Notes under the pieces: generated by a model
The model's input: only the letters and a program-made list of their open reading frames with translations
What the model was told of the DNA's origin: nothing
Database searches by the model: none
Shown: one piece after another, positions 43,077 to 51,822 of the stretch
Layout: each line of letters opens with the position of its first letter
Position numbering within the stretch: the stretch's first letter is position 1
Translations under genes and position numbers: made by a program
Assembly (NCBI GenBank): GCA_964518765.1
Contig: CAZFJC010000007.1
Span: 1 to 64,000, forward strand
Origin: CAZPNX01 sp964518765
Lineage (GTDB): Bacteria; Edwardsbacteria; AC1; EtOH8
Reading direction: 5' to 3'
Length of the DNA stretch: 64,000 nucleotides

Positions 43077-43862
43077 ATGCCTATGAAGATAGGCCTGGCC
43101 CTTTCCGGCGGCGTGGGCTACTGTATGGCTCACATCGGCGTGTTTCAGGCGCTGGAGAAAGCGGGTTTAAGGCCGAATATGATAGCCGGCACCTCGGGCG
43201 GAGCTCTGATAGGGGCTCTGTACGCCTCGGGTATCAAGCCGGACCGGCTGGAGGAGATAGCCAAGGGGATAAAGTGGACCAGCCTGATGGGCCTGGGGAT
43301 GATTTTTAAGGGCTTGGCCTCCTCCAAGCCCATCGAGGACCTGGTCAAGGAGCTTCTGGGTAAGGACCGCCGGTTCGCCGACCTCTCCATCCCCATGATG
43401 GTGACCGCGGTGGACCTGATCTCCGAGGAGAAGGTCATCTTTCCGGAGAAGGACTCGGACACGGTGGCCCTGCCGGTGCGGGCCTCCTGCAGCCTGCCCA
43501 TGGTCTTCACCCCGGTCAAGCACGGCGAGCGCCTGCTGGTGGACGGAGGCATGCTGGTCCAGCTGCCGACGCTGGAGCTCAAGGAGAAGGGGGCCGATTT
43601 CGTCATCGGGGCCACCTTCTTGCGCAACCGGACGGTGCCCGGCAACATCTTCGAGGTCACCCTGCGCACCCTGTCCATCGCCAACCAGGAGAGGCTGGGG
43701 CGGCAGAGGCAGGCGGCCGACCTGCTGATCGAAATCAACGTAGGCCAGACCAACCGCTGGGACCTTCAGGCTGCGGCCGACTTCATCAAGATAGGTAGGC
43801 TGGCGGCCGAGGACACGCTAAAGCGAAACCAGGACAAGGTACAATCTCTGCTGGCGGGATGA
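43077..43862 (+). CDS. Patatin-like phospholipase (first of a tandem pair)
   Basis: A 261-residue serine lipase-like hydrolase of the RssA/YlbK group. The oxyanion-type start LALSGGVGYCMAHIGVFQAL replaces the usual GGGxRG, the nucleophile elbow is AGTSGGALIG (GxSxG), and the dyad Asp lies in LLVDGGMLVQLP. There is no signal peptide or transmembrane segment. A GGAGGAG site precedes the ATG. It overlaps the next gene (ATGA), which is a paralogue. Substrate is unknown; membrane lipids are the likely class. Confidence 0.88.
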   Translation: MPMKIGLALSGGVGYCMAHIGVFQALEKAGLRPNMIAGTSGGALIGALYASGIKPDRLEEIAKGIKWTSLMGLGMIFKGLASSKPIEDLVKELLGKDRRFADLSIPMMVTAVDLISEEKVIFPEKDSDTVALPVRASCSLPMVFTPVKHGERLLVDGGMLVQLPTLELKEKGADFVIGATFLRNRTVPGNIFEVTLRTLSIANQERLGRQRQAADLLIEINVGQTNRWDLQAAADFIKIGRLAAEDTLKRNQDKVQSLLAG

Positions 43863-44653
43863 TATCAATGGGGGACAAGACGAAGATCGGATTGGCCCTC
43901 TCAGGGGGCGTGGGATACTGTCTTGCGCACATTGGCGTTCTTAAAGCGATAGAGGAAGAAAATATAACAATTGATTGCGTGGCAGGAACATCAGGCGGTG
44001 CATTAATTGGTTGTTTATACGCCTCGGGCATCAAGGCCGACAGACTGGAGCAGATAGCCAAGGAGATATCCTGGGCCAAGCTGATGGCCCCGACCCTGGT
44101 TCTGAGAAACAAGGGGCTGGTATCCTCGGAGCCCATCGAGAAGCTAGTGGACGAACTGATCGGCAAGGATCGCAGGTTCTCCGAGCTCAAGCTGCCGCTG
44201 TCGGTGGTGACGGTGGACCTGATCTCCGGCCAGGAGATCATTTTCCCGCAAAACGAGGACGACCTCATCGCTCCGGCGGTGCGGGCCTCTTGTTCGGTGC
44301 CGGTGGCCTATGCTCCGGTGAAGATGGGGAGCTGGCTGCTCTCCGACGGCGGCATCAAGGCGCCACTGCCGGCCGAGGCCCTGAAGAGATGCGGCGTCGG
44401 CCTGTCGATCGGGGTGGCCTTCGAGCCCGGACGCTACGAGCCGACCAACCTGTTTGAGATAGGCATCCGCTCCATGCTGCTGGCCAACGAGAGCCTGCTG
44501 GAGCTCTACGAGAAGGAGCTAGACGTGCTGATAAAGGTAGCCACCGGAGAGGTGTCGTCCTGGGACTTCTCGGCCGCCCAGTCGCTGATCGAGGTCGGCT
44601 ACCGGACTGCCAGCAAGAAACTGGGCCGCCTGCGGGAACGTCCGAGGGGTTGA
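43859..44653 (+). CDS. Patatin-like phospholipase (second of a tandem pair)
   Basis: A 264-residue paralogue of the preceding protein with the same signatures: LALSGGVGYCLAHIGVLKAI, AGTSGGALIGCLYASG and LLSDGGIKAPLP. The start used is the ATG overlapping the upstream stop (ATGA); an ATG at 43868 is possible. The stretch 43949-44025, which encodes the nucleophile elbow, uses markedly more A/T-ending codons (for example ACA, TCA, GCA, TTA, ATT) than either its surroundings or the first copy. Confidence 0.88.
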   Translation: MISMGDKTKIGLALSGGVGYCLAHIGVLKAIEEENITIDCVAGTSGGALIGCLYASGIKADRLEQIAKEISWAKLMAPTLVLRNKGLVSSEPIEKLVDELIGKDRRFSELKLPLSVVTVDLISGQEIIFPQNEDDLIAPAVRASCSVPVAYAPVKMGSWLLSDGGIKAPLPAEALKRCGVGLSIGVAFEPGRYEPTNLFEIGIRSMLLANESLLELYEKELDVLIKVATGEVSSWDFSAAQSLIEVGYRTASKKLGRLRERPRG

Positions 44654-44675
44654 TCACTGTGGTTGACCAATAGTT

Positions 44676-44770
44676 ATTGCCAGGCTAGCCCTCTTGCTTG
44701 CCTGACGACGCCACTTTGAAAAACAGGGTGGTAGCTTCGCAGCCGGGGCAAGCAGCCAGGTTCGCAATGA
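44676..44770. repeat. Interspersed palindromic repeat upstream of rmuC
   Basis: ATTGCCAGGCTAGC opens at 44676 and TTCGCAATGA closes at 44761-44770; ATTGC and GCAAT are complementary ends. It occupies the gap before rmuC, whose start follows 16 bases later. Confidence 0.45.
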
Positions 44771-44786
44771 AATAAAAACACGGCGT

Positions 44787-45881
44787 ATGCTTATTACTAC
44801 GATCGTCCTCATCATCCTCACCGCCACCGTGGCCATAGGGCTGTTGCTGCTGTGGCAGAGCCTGGGCCGCCAGCTGAGGGAGCTGCGCCAAGCCCAGCAG
44901 AACGACCAGGCCATGTCCCTGATGTCCCAGTGGATGCAGGACACCAGAGCCTCGCTGGACTCTCGCCTGGCCGAGAGCCGTCAGGTGCTGGACTCGCGCC
45001 TTTCCGATGTCGACCGCAAGCTGGGGGCCTCGATGGAGTCGGTTAACCAGCGGCTGGATGGGGCGGCCCGGGTTATTGGCGATGTCAACAAACAGCTGGG
45101 GACGCTGGCGAAGACGGCCGAGAACATGCAGGAGGTGGGCAAGAACATCTCCTCGCTCCAGGACATCCTTCGCTCGCCCAAGATGCGCGGCGGTTTCGGC
45201 GAGTTTATGCTGGCCGACCTTCTTTCCCAGATCCTGCCGCCCCAGCATTACCAGCTGCAATACATCTTCGGCACCGGAGATAAGGTGGATGCAGTGGTCA
45301 GGCTCTCGGGCAAGCTGGTGCCGGTGGACGCCAAGTTCCCTCTGGAGAACTTTCGGAGGATGGTCGAGTCCCAGACGGATGACGAGAGGAAGCGCCAGCG
45401 CCGCGAGTTCGTCAAGGACGTCAAGAAGCACGTGGACGCCATCGCCAAGAAATACATTCTGCCGGACGAGGGCACCTTCGACTTCGCCCTGATGTACATC
45501 CCGGCCGAGAACGTCTACTACGAAACCATCATCAAGGACGAGGCCTTCGGCGAGGACAAGTCCATTGCCAACTACGCGGTGGAGAGCCGGGTGATACCGG
45601 TCTCTCCAAACTCCTTCTACGCCTACCTCCAGGCCATCGTCCTGGGCCTGCGCGGGCTAAAGGTGGAGGAGAGGGCCCAGGAGATCATCGACTCCCTGTC
45701 CCGGCTCAAGGGCGACCTGAACAGGTTCCGGGGCGACTTCGAGACGGTGGGCACCCATCTCAAGAACGCCTCCAACCGGTACGACGAGGCCGAGAAAAGG
45801 CTGGCCAAGTTCGAGGACCGGCTGGAGGGGGTGGAGGGACGGCACCTGGAGCCGGGCCCCGCGCCAAAGGAGATCGGCTAA
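44787..45881 (+). CDS. rmuC: DNA recombination protein RmuC
   Basis: A 364-residue protein with an N-terminal membrane helix (MLITTIVLIILTATVAIGLL), a long coiled coil (about 30-130) and the RmuC domain (about 135-325), recognised by RGGFGEFMLADLLSQILPP, KLVPVDAKFPLENFRRM and KYILPDEGTFDFALMYIPAE with ENVYYE. RmuC limits recombination at inverted repeats and contains a restriction-nuclease-like fold. No ribosome site is visible before the ATG. It is joined to the next gene by a TAATG overlap. Confidence 0.93.
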   Translation: MLITTIVLIILTATVAIGLLLLWQSLGRQLRELRQAQQNDQAMSLMSQWMQDTRASLDSRLAESRQVLDSRLSDVDRKLGASMESVNQRLDGAARVIGDVNKQLGTLAKTAENMQEVGKNISSLQDILRSPKMRGGFGEFMLADLLSQILPPQHYQLQYIFGTGDKVDAVVRLSGKLVPVDAKFPLENFRRMVESQTDDERKRQRREFVKDVKKHVDAIAKKYILPDEGTFDFALMYIPAENVYYETIIKDEAFGEDKSIANYAVESRVIPVSPNSFYAYLQAIVLGLRGLKVEERAQEIIDSLSRLKGDLNRFRGDFETVGTHLKNASNRYDEAEKRLAKFEDRLEGVEGRHLEPGPAPKEIG

Positions 45882-46648
45882 TGAATCACGAAAGCCTGTT
45901 GAGGTTTTTGCACGACCTGAGGGAGTTCCTGCCATTCTTGATATTCCTGGTGGTGGGGCCGCTGGCGCTTTTCCTCAGCTACCAGGGCCGCAAGAAGAGC
46001 GCCGCCAAGCTCAGGGACCTAGCCGCCAAGCTGGGCCTGCAGTTCCGACCGGAGGGGCAGCCGGGCATGTTGGCCGAGTCCTACCGCCAGAAGCTGGCCG
46101 CCATGAAGCCGGGCGACCGGGTGCGAGCCGAGGCCGCCTTTCGCAGGGTGAAGCAGAGCGGCTTCCTGCAGTCGCTGATGTCCATGATGCAGCCTTTGGC
46201 CATCTACGGTAAGTACAACGGTTACCGGGTGGAGCTGGCCCTGGTGCGGAGCAACAAGAAGAACCTGACCGAGGTCCGGGCCTGGTACCCCGAGACGCTA
46301 GGCCTGGGGCTGGCGGTGGAGCGCCAGGGATTCCTTCATAGCCGTTTTTCTTTCAGTAAGGCGGAGAGGGCCGAGAGCGGCAACAGGGAATTGGACAAAC
46401 TGGCGGCCATCAGGGCCAAGGATCCGCTTAAGGCCAGGTACATAGCCAGGAACATCCCGGCCCAGTTGGCAATCCTGGAGCTTTTCCGGGAAAGCGGGGC
46501 TGAGATCAACGACGAAGGGGCCACGGTCAAGCTGAACGGCCACCAGACCGACTACTCCAAGGCCAAGAAGCTGCTGGAAGGCATGACCCGGGCTATGGAG
46601 GCCGTGGCCGCGGCCGCCGGCATGAAACAGGTTACCGAAGAACACTGA
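45881..46648 (+). CDS. Membrane-anchored protein of unknown function
   Basis: A 255-residue protein without recognised family. One hydrophobic segment (about 16-38, FLPFLIFLVVGPLALFLS) is followed by a basic stretch (YQGRKKSAAKLRDLAAKLGL) and a soluble C-terminal domain. The pattern (short membrane anchor, then KLRDLAAKLGLQFRP) recalls DUF3137-like proteins but the match is weak. It follows rmuC with a TAATG overlap and precedes a DUF4833-like gene by 15 bases, so the three are likely one operon. Confidence 0.65.
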   Translation: MNHESLLRFLHDLREFLPFLIFLVVGPLALFLSYQGRKKSAAKLRDLAAKLGLQFRPEGQPGMLAESYRQKLAAMKPGDRVRAEAAFRRVKQSGFLQSLMSMMQPLAIYGKYNGYRVELALVRSNKKNLTEVRAWYPETLGLGLAVERQGFLHSRFSFSKAERAESGNRELDKLAAIRAKDPLKARYIARNIPAQLAILELFRESGAEINDEGATVKLNGHQTDYSKAKKLLEGMTRAMEAVAAAAGMKQVTEEH

Positions 46649-46663
46649 TAAGGGGGAATTGGT

Positions 46664-47170
46664 ATGAGGATCCTGACCATCATGGCCGCCCTGGCGGCGG
46701 TCTCGGCGGCCGGAGGGACCCAGACCGCCCAACCGCTCTTCCATATCGAGCGCACCATGAACGCCAACAAGCTCTACTATGAGGCCAACATCACCGCCGA
46801 GGGGAAGATCAACCCCAAGGAACCGGTCAAGGCTTATTGGATCATGTGGGCCAAGGACCCCAGCGGCAGGACCACCGAGGGCATGAACCTCATCGAGCGC
46901 ACCAAGGTCTACGGCTTCAACATCAGTCCCGATCCTTCGGGCAAGCACTATAATATGACCCTCAAGCCCTTCAAGGAAAGGTTGATCAAGGTCTATTTGC
47001 GGGAGGGCAAGGCCCGGGCCGAGATGATCATCGACGGCCGGCCGTCGTATTTCAGCAGGATGCACATCTTCTCCAAGGGGAACTCCAAGCCGGACTCCAT
47101 CAAACTTTACGGGACCGACATCGAGTTCGGCACCAAGACCCTCGAGCTGTTCATCCCCAAGAAGGACTGA
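46664..47170 (+). CDS. DUF4833-like exported protein
   Basis: A 168-residue exported protein with a signal peptide (MRILTIMAALAAVSAAGG). The mature part reads LFHIERTMNANKLYYEANIT and EPVKAYWIMWAKDPSGRTTE, the conserved opening of DUF4833, and ends in ELFIPKKD. Function of that family is not known. A GGGGGAAT site precedes the ATG. Confidence 0.8.
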   Translation: MRILTIMAALAAVSAAGGTQTAQPLFHIERTMNANKLYYEANITAEGKINPKEPVKAYWIMWAKDPSGRTTEGMNLIERTKVYGFNISPDPSGKHYNMTLKPFKERLIKVYLREGKARAEMIIDGRPSYFSRMHIFSKGNSKPDSIKLYGTDIEFGTKTLELFIPKKD

Positions 47171-47181
47171 GCGAAACTTTC

Positions 47182-47201
47182 AACGTTGAACATTCAACGT
47201 T
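47182..47201. repeat. 20-base palindrome upstream of era
   Basis: AACGTTGAA, CA, TTCAACGTT: perfect nine-base arms in the 42-base gap between the DUF4833-like gene and era. It could be an operator or a small dispersed repeat; only this copy is in the window. Confidence 0.5.
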
Positions 47202-47212
47202 AAAAACCGAAC

Positions 47213-48082
47213 ATGAGGGTCGGCTATTGCGCCATCGCCGGCAGGCCCAACGCCGGAAAATCCACCCTGCTGAACGCCCTGCTGGGCGTGAAGTTGGCGG
47301 CGGTCAGCCGGAGGCCGCAGACCACTCGGGCCAGGGTGTTGGGGGTGGACAGCGGTCCGGGCCACCAAATAATCTTCCTGGACACCCCAGGTCTGCTGGA
47401 GCCCAAGTACCTGATGCAGAAAAGCCTGCTGAAGATCGCCCAGGCCAGCATCCGGGAATCCGACCTCCAAGCCTACCTGGTGGACGCCTACAAGGGCTTC
47501 CAGGATGAGGATCTGAAGTTCCTGTCAGCGCTGGGCAGAAAGAAAACCATCATCGTCCTCAACAAGATAGACCTGATAACCAAGGAGGCTCTGCTGCCAC
47601 TGATAGCCGACGTCAACTCGAAGATCGGCATCGAAGACATCTACCCGGTGTCCGCCCTGCGCAAGTTCGGGCTGGACGAGCTGAGGCGGGGCATCATCGC
47701 CATGCTGCCGGATGGACAGCCGTTATATGAACCGGAGACGCTGACCGACCAACCGGAAAAGTTCTTTGTGGCCGAGATCGTGCGCGAGAAGCTGTTCGAG
47801 CTGTGCGGGGCCGAGGTGCCCTACGCCACGGCGGTGGTCATCGACGCCTTCAAAGAGCAGCCGGGGCGAAAGGACCTGATCCAGGCCACGGTCTGGGTGG
47901 AGCGTCAATCCCAAAAACCCATAGTGGTGGGCCAGGGGGGCAGGAAGATAAAGGCCATCGGCATCGCCGCCCGCAGGGAGATCGAGGAGTTCCTGGGACG
48001 GCCGGTCTTCCTGGAGCTGTTCGTCAAGGTCAAGGAGAAGTGGCGGGAGCGGGAGGGGGATCTGAGGGAGCTTGGCCTATAG
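47213..48082 (+). CDS. era: GTPase Era
   Basis: A 289-residue GTP-binding protein needed for 30S ribosome assembly. The GTPase domain has G1 AGRPNAGKSTLLN, the G2-type PQTTRARV, G3 LDTPGLLEP and G4 VLNKIDL. The C-terminal KH domain begins near residue 205 with QATVWVERQSQKPIVVGQGG, which binds the 3' end of 16S rRNA. The start and length are normal. Confidence 0.96.
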   Translation: MRVGYCAIAGRPNAGKSTLLNALLGVKLAAVSRRPQTTRARVLGVDSGPGHQIIFLDTPGLLEPKYLMQKSLLKIAQASIRESDLQAYLVDAYKGFQDEDLKFLSALGRKKTIIVLNKIDLITKEALLPLIADVNSKIGIEDIYPVSALRKFGLDELRRGIIAMLPDGQPLYEPETLTDQPEKFFVAEIVREKLFELCGAEVPYATAVVIDAFKEQPGRKDLIQATVWVERQSQKPIVVGQGGRKIKAIGIAARREIEEFLGRPVFLELFVKVKEKWREREGDLRELGL

Positions 48083-48160
48083 GGTAGATCACGAAAAGCG
48101 CACCAAGAGAATAAGATCGACGCTGAACGGAAACCATCAACTCTAAAAAAGGGAGAACCC

Positions 48161-48259
48161 ATGCCCGATTACGCCGAATGGGTGCTGGACGGCGACGAGG
48201 TAGGGAAGGTCAACGTTAAGAATCTGCTGGGGAAGGCCGGCTGGAAACAGGTTGGATGA
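48161..48259 (+). CDS. Possible small protein (32 residues)
   Basis: An ATG behind a GGGAGAA site opens 32 codons (MPDYAEWVLDGDEV, then GKVNVKNLLGKAGWKQVG). The sequence is acidic then basic, with no signal or membrane segment, and matches no family that can be recognised. Coding potential is uncertain. It may instead be the remains of a larger gene. Confidence 0.3.
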   Translation: MPDYAEWVLDGDEVGKVNVKNLLGKAGWKQVG

Positions 48260-48665
48260 ACCCTGCCGTTTAAATATGGCCCGCACTCCGTGTCTTATTT
48301 AAAAAGTAGAAATACGGAAATTGCAGTATAGCTTTAAGCGTAGGAAAAAACATTGACAATAAAGTAAAATACTTTTATAATTGGGTCTTCTGGGTTTGTA
48401 GTGGGTAAAAATAAGGATTAAATCGTTGTTTCCCTAAAGGTTTGATCTTATAAAGACTGTAAAATCAAGAGGTTTCTGATTTCTATACTTAACTTAATTT
48501 CAGTTAAGATGGTTACAAGCGCACGAGACAAGTTTTAAATTGATTTTATCGTTTGTAAATCATTGACAGTACTTATAATACAAGGCTGGTTTCCACAAAA
48601 AGACCCACACTAAACCCGGAAGAGCCTTATAATTTAAGCAACATAAGACAAGAAAGGAAGAGAAA
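48260..48665. other. AT-rich intergenic region with no recognised gene
   Basis: About 400 bases, clearly richer in A+T than its neighbours. It holds a perfect-consensus promoter (48353-48381) and a small hairpin, CTTAACT (48488-48494) with AGTTAAG (48502-48508). A TTGACA at 48563 is too close to TATAAT at 48574 to be a promoter pair. The region could be a long leader or contain a small RNA. Confidence 0.5.
48353..48381 (+). promoter_or_regulatory. Perfect-consensus sigma-70 promoter
   Basis: TTGACA (48353-48358), a 17-base spacer and TATAAT (48376-48381). It would start transcription about 275 bases before the ATG at 48666, leaving a long leader or a separate small transcript. Confidence 0.65.
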
Positions 48666-50324
48666 ATGGTCATCAGATCATTGGCAGCGGCACTGCTGAT
48701 CCTCTCCTGGCCGTTGGCCTCCATGGCGGCGGACCAGGACCCGGGCATTTCACCCAACGTCGTCAGGAAGCCTATCCTGAAGCTTTGTGCGGATACCCCT
48801 GAAGAGCCTCCTATTTTGGGAGCATGCCCAATACCGCAACAAAGCCGGGCAGAAAAGGAAGAGTTGGGTTCGGCCTCGCCCAAATGGGGGGACGATTTCC
48901 TGGTCGACGCAGAAACTTTCACCTCCACGGGAAGGCTGTCGCTGGACCACGCGGAGAACGGGGACCTTTTTGTGGGGAGCTTGAACCCGAACGGCTCGCC
49001 CCAGGACACCTTTTTTATTTACAAGTCGACGGACCACGGTGAAAATTGGAGCTTGTCCGCTTACTATGCGACAAACACCTCGGGAAGCGATTCGATAGTC
49101 GACGGAATAATCAGGGTGGGGAGGGGGGCGAACCCCTGGGTCTACATGTTCGTCCATTGCTCCACCAGCGGCGGACGGCTATGGTTCAGGAGGTTCCGGG
49201 CCGACTTCAGCGCGGTATCGCCCTGGGTGTCGATAATGAGGGGGGACTCGCTGAGGGGCTTCACCGTGGACCGGAACGCCGGGGACACCCTGTTTATTGC
49301 CTTGCACCACATAGACGGCAGCACTTACACAAACCTTAGGGTTTATGCATCCTTCGATTCGGGCGACACCTGGGCCAGTGTAGCAAACGTCGCGGCTTCT
49401 CCTGCTATCGCTACTCAACAATCTCAGATCGTGACCGGCGGGGACGGCAATGTATTTCTCTCCTACCTTTTATCGGGCACGAACCGTTTAAGGCTGAGGC
49501 GCTATACCGATAATATCGTTGGAGGGACGACGTCCGCCACCTACCTGGATTCGATGTTCACCATCGACACCATAGGCATGATGGCCCTGGCCGCACAGCG
49601 ATCCGGCCATAGGGACAGCCAAACCGTCTGGGTGCTCAATGTCCACAAACACGCCGGTGCAAACCCGGACATCCACCTGACATACAGCACGGACGGAGGC
49701 CAGACCTGGTCGGCGACCACGGAGTGGCCGTTCAACGAGCCATCGATGAACACGATAGCGGCCAAGTTCGCGGAGGATTACCCCGTTCCCCTCGTCGTCG
49801 CCGCCGCCAAGTCAACCGACGGCATGCAGTTGATAACGGGTTGGTCCAACAGCGCCGACCCCGGATCCTGGAACAACAAGGATACCATCAATGATTACCG
49901 ACTGACCGGGATGGGCTCGCTGGCGCCGGCCGTAGATCTGGTGTACGAGAGCTCCGGCACCCAGGTCATATACAAGAGGTACGGTACAGGCTTCATTTAC
50001 ACCGACTGGTGGGGCAACACCGCCAGCGGGGTGATGGGCGAGCCGGAGCTGCCGCCAGCGCCCAGCGCCATCAGGGCCCAGGCGCGGCCGAACCCGGCGG
50101 GAAGGTCGGCCAACATCTGTTTTCAGCTGAATGGCCGCGGCAAGGTGAGGATTTCGCTGTACGACCTGACGGGACGCCGCATGGCGGAGATTTTCTCCGG
50201 CGAACTCGAACGGGGAGCCCACCAAGTAGCGGTAGGTACCGAGGGTTTGTCGCCCGGGGTCTACATATACCGGATAGTAGCTGATGGACGCTCCGCGACC
50301 GGAAGGATGGTTATCGCCAGATAA
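48666..50324 (+). CDS. Secreted protein with BNR-like repeats and T9SS/FlgD-type C-terminal sorting domain
   Basis: A 552-residue exported protein. The signal peptide VIRSLAAALLILSWPLASMA is followed by a mature region (about 60-460) whose repeated phrases FFIYKSTDHGENWSLSAYY, VYASFDSGDTWASV and YSTDGGQTWSATTEW are the Asp-box (BNR) repeats of sialidase-like beta-propellers. The last ~85 residues (QARPNPAGRSANICFQLNGR, then LYDLTGRRMAEIFSGEL and GLSPGVYIYRIVADG) form a FlgD-like/type A sorting domain. It is likely secreted and surface-attached. No catalytic residues of sialidases are evident. Confidence 0.85.
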   Translation: MVIRSLAAALLILSWPLASMAADQDPGISPNVVRKPILKLCADTPEEPPILGACPIPQQSRAEKEELGSASPKWGDDFLVDAETFTSTGRLSLDHAENGDLFVGSLNPNGSPQDTFFIYKSTDHGENWSLSAYYATNTSGSDSIVDGIIRVGRGANPWVYMFVHCSTSGGRLWFRRFRADFSAVSPWVSIMRGDSLRGFTVDRNAGDTLFIALHHIDGSTYTNLRVYASFDSGDTWASVANVAASPAIATQQSQIVTGGDGNVFLSYLLSGTNRLRLRRYTDNIVGGTTSATYLDSMFTIDTIGMMALAAQRSGHRDSQTVWVLNVHKHAGANPDIHLTYSTDGGQTWSATTEWPFNEPSMNTIAAKFAEDYPVPLVVAAAKSTDGMQLITGWSNSADPGSWNNKDTINDYRLTGMGSLAPAVDLVYESSGTQVIYKRYGTGFIYTDWWGNTASGVMGEPELPPAPSAIRAQARPNPAGRSANICFQLNGRGKVRISLYDLTGRRMAEIFSGELERGAHQVAVGTEGLSPGVYIYRIVADGRSATGRMVIAR

Positions 50325-50340
50325 AAAGGCCGGAAAGAAA

Positions 50341-50375
50341 AAGAACGGCGCTCGGAGGAGCGCCGTTCTTTTTAT
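50341..50375. terminator. Bidirectional terminator between convergent genes
   Basis: AAGAACGGCGCTC (50341-50353), loop GGAG, GAGCGCCGTTCTT (50358-50370), then TTTATA. Perfect 13-bp stem between the secreted-protein gene and mltG. Confidence 0.9.
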
Positions 50376-50396
50376 ATAATGGGGGCCTTTGGGGGA

Positions 50397-51410
50397 TCAG
50401 CGCCCCTTCAGCCTTTCGCAGAGGTTCTTGGCCCGGATGTGCTCCTGCAGGGTGCGGCTGAAGATGTGGCCGCCGTCTCCGCGGGAGACGAAGTAAAGGT
50501 AGTCGGTTTTTGCCGGGAATACCGCGGCCTCAAGCGAGGCCCGGCCAGGATTGCTAATGGGCCCCGGGGGTAACCCTATATTTCTATAGGTATTATAGGG
50601 CGAGTCTATCTTGAGGTCGGCGTAGGTGAGTCTGGTGTTCTTATGCCTGGGGAGTATGTATTCTATCGAGGCGCAGGATTCCAGGGGCCGATAAAGCCGA
50701 AGCCGGTTATAGAACACCGAGGCGATGATGGCCCGCTCCGAGTCCACCTGGGCCTCGCGCTCCACCAGCGAGGCCATGATTACGGCCTGGTGCTTCGTCA
50801 GCTTGCGAGAATCGAGCTGCCTGGGCCAGGAGGTGTCGAAATTGGAACGGAAGTTAGCCAGCATGGCCTCGGCCGCCCGTCGAGGTGTGGTGCCCCACTC
50901 GAAGTCGTAAGTATCCGGGTAGAGGTAGCCCTCGAGGTTCTGGGCCGGGATGTTCTCGCGCCCCAGCAGCTTTGGATCGCGGCAGACATCCATGAAGCCC
51001 AGGCTGTCAACGCCGGCCTGTTGCTGGAGGATACCGGCGATGCGGGCCATGGTCAAGCCCTCGGCCACGATCACCTTATGGTAGGCCACCGCCCCGGCCC
51101 GCAGCTTCATCAAGGCCTGCCAGGTAGACAAAGGCATCACAAAACGATAGCGGCCGGCTTTTAGGCTCCTATTCAAGCCCAGTAGACAGGCGGCCATCTG
51201 GAAGGTTTTGGGATGGCTGATGACGCCGCCCTCGGCTAAAAGTTTGGCGATGGCCGCGGTCGACGAGCCTTTGGGCACTGTCAGCGAGCGGGCCTCCCAG
51301 GAGAGGCCAGGCATGGGGGGGAAGAAGAGGACGTAGGCGACGTAAGCCGCGGCTAAGGCAACCGCAGCCGTTATTGCGAAGTTAAACACCTTACTGCGTT
51401 TTTTTGCCAT
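50397..51410 (-). CDS. mltG: Endolytic murein transglycosylase MltG
   Basis: A 337-residue inner-membrane enzyme that cleaves nascent peptidoglycan strands. A short basic N-terminus and transmembrane helix (about 10-31) precede a LysM-like segment (about 40-120, LTVPKGSSTAAIAKLLAEGG). The YceG catalytic domain carries IMASLVEREAQVDSERAIIA (catalytic Glu) and SVFYNRLRLYRPLESCASIE. The gene starts inside the 3' end of ruvX (20-base overlap) and is the last of the long minus-strand run. Confidence 0.93.
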   Translation of the reverse strand: MAKKRSKVFNFAITAAVALAAAYVAYVLFFPPMPGLSWEARSLTVPKGSSTAAIAKLLAEGGVISHPKTFQMAACLLGLNRSLKAGRYRFVMPLSTWQALMKLRAGAVAYHKVIVAEGLTMARIAGILQQQAGVDSLGFMDVCRDPKLLGRENIPAQNLEGYLYPDTYDFEWGTTPRRAAEAMLANFRSNFDTSWPRQLDSRKLTKHQAVIMASLVEREAQVDSERAIIASVFYNRLRLYRPLESCASIEYILPRHKNTRLTYADLKIDSPYNTYRNIGLPPGPISNPGRASLEAAVFPAKTDYLYFVSRGDGGHIFSRTLQEHIRAKNLCERLKGR

Positions 51411-51822
51411 GGCAGCTGAGGTAATCGGTCAGTATGATGGAGGCCGAGATCCGGTCCAGGGCCTTCTTCCGGCCCTTCAACCTGTAGCCCATCTCGTACA
51501 TAGTTTGCTGGGCGATGCGGCTGCTGAGCCGCTCGTCGAACAGGTGCACCGGGAGCAGGAAATCCCTTTCCAACCTTTCCCTGGCCTGGAGCACAAACGG
51601 GGTGAGGTCGGTATCGGTGCCGTCCAGCTTACGGGGCAGGCCGAGGACCAGCTCGGCAACCGAGTAGCCGGAGATGATCGGCGCCAGCTGGGCGACCAGA
51701 TCGTCCAGCCCCTTGATCTCGATGGTGGGCAGGCCCTGGGCGGTCATCCCCAGCTCGTCGCTGACGGCCATCCCCACCCGGCGTTTTCCCAGGTCCAGGC
51801 AGAGAAGGCGGGGGACGCTCAT
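51391..51822 (-). CDS. ruvX: Putative pre-16S rRNA nuclease / Holliday junction resolvase YqgF (RuvX)
   Basis: A 143-residue RNase H-fold nuclease. LCLDLGKRRVGMAVSDELGM carries the first catalytic Asp, ELVLGLPRKLDGTD the conserved second strand, and LFDERLSSRIAQQTM the Glu. The family processes 16S rRNA 5' ends in E. coli. It overlaps the upstream nudix gene by four bases and the downstream mltG gene by 20, the usual yqgF-mltG neighbourhood. Confidence 0.92.
   Translation of the reverse strand: MSVPRLLCLDLGKRRVGMAVSDELGMTAQGLPTIEIKGLDDLVAQLAPIISGYSVAELVLGLPRKLDGTDTDLTPFVLQARERLERDFLLPVHLFDERLSSRIAQQTMYEMGYRLKGRKKALDRISASIILTDYLSCHGKKTQ

Noticed and set aside
48563..48579. TTGACA and TATAAT close together before the secreted-protein gene
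   Set aside because: They are separated by only five bases, so they cannot act as one promoter.
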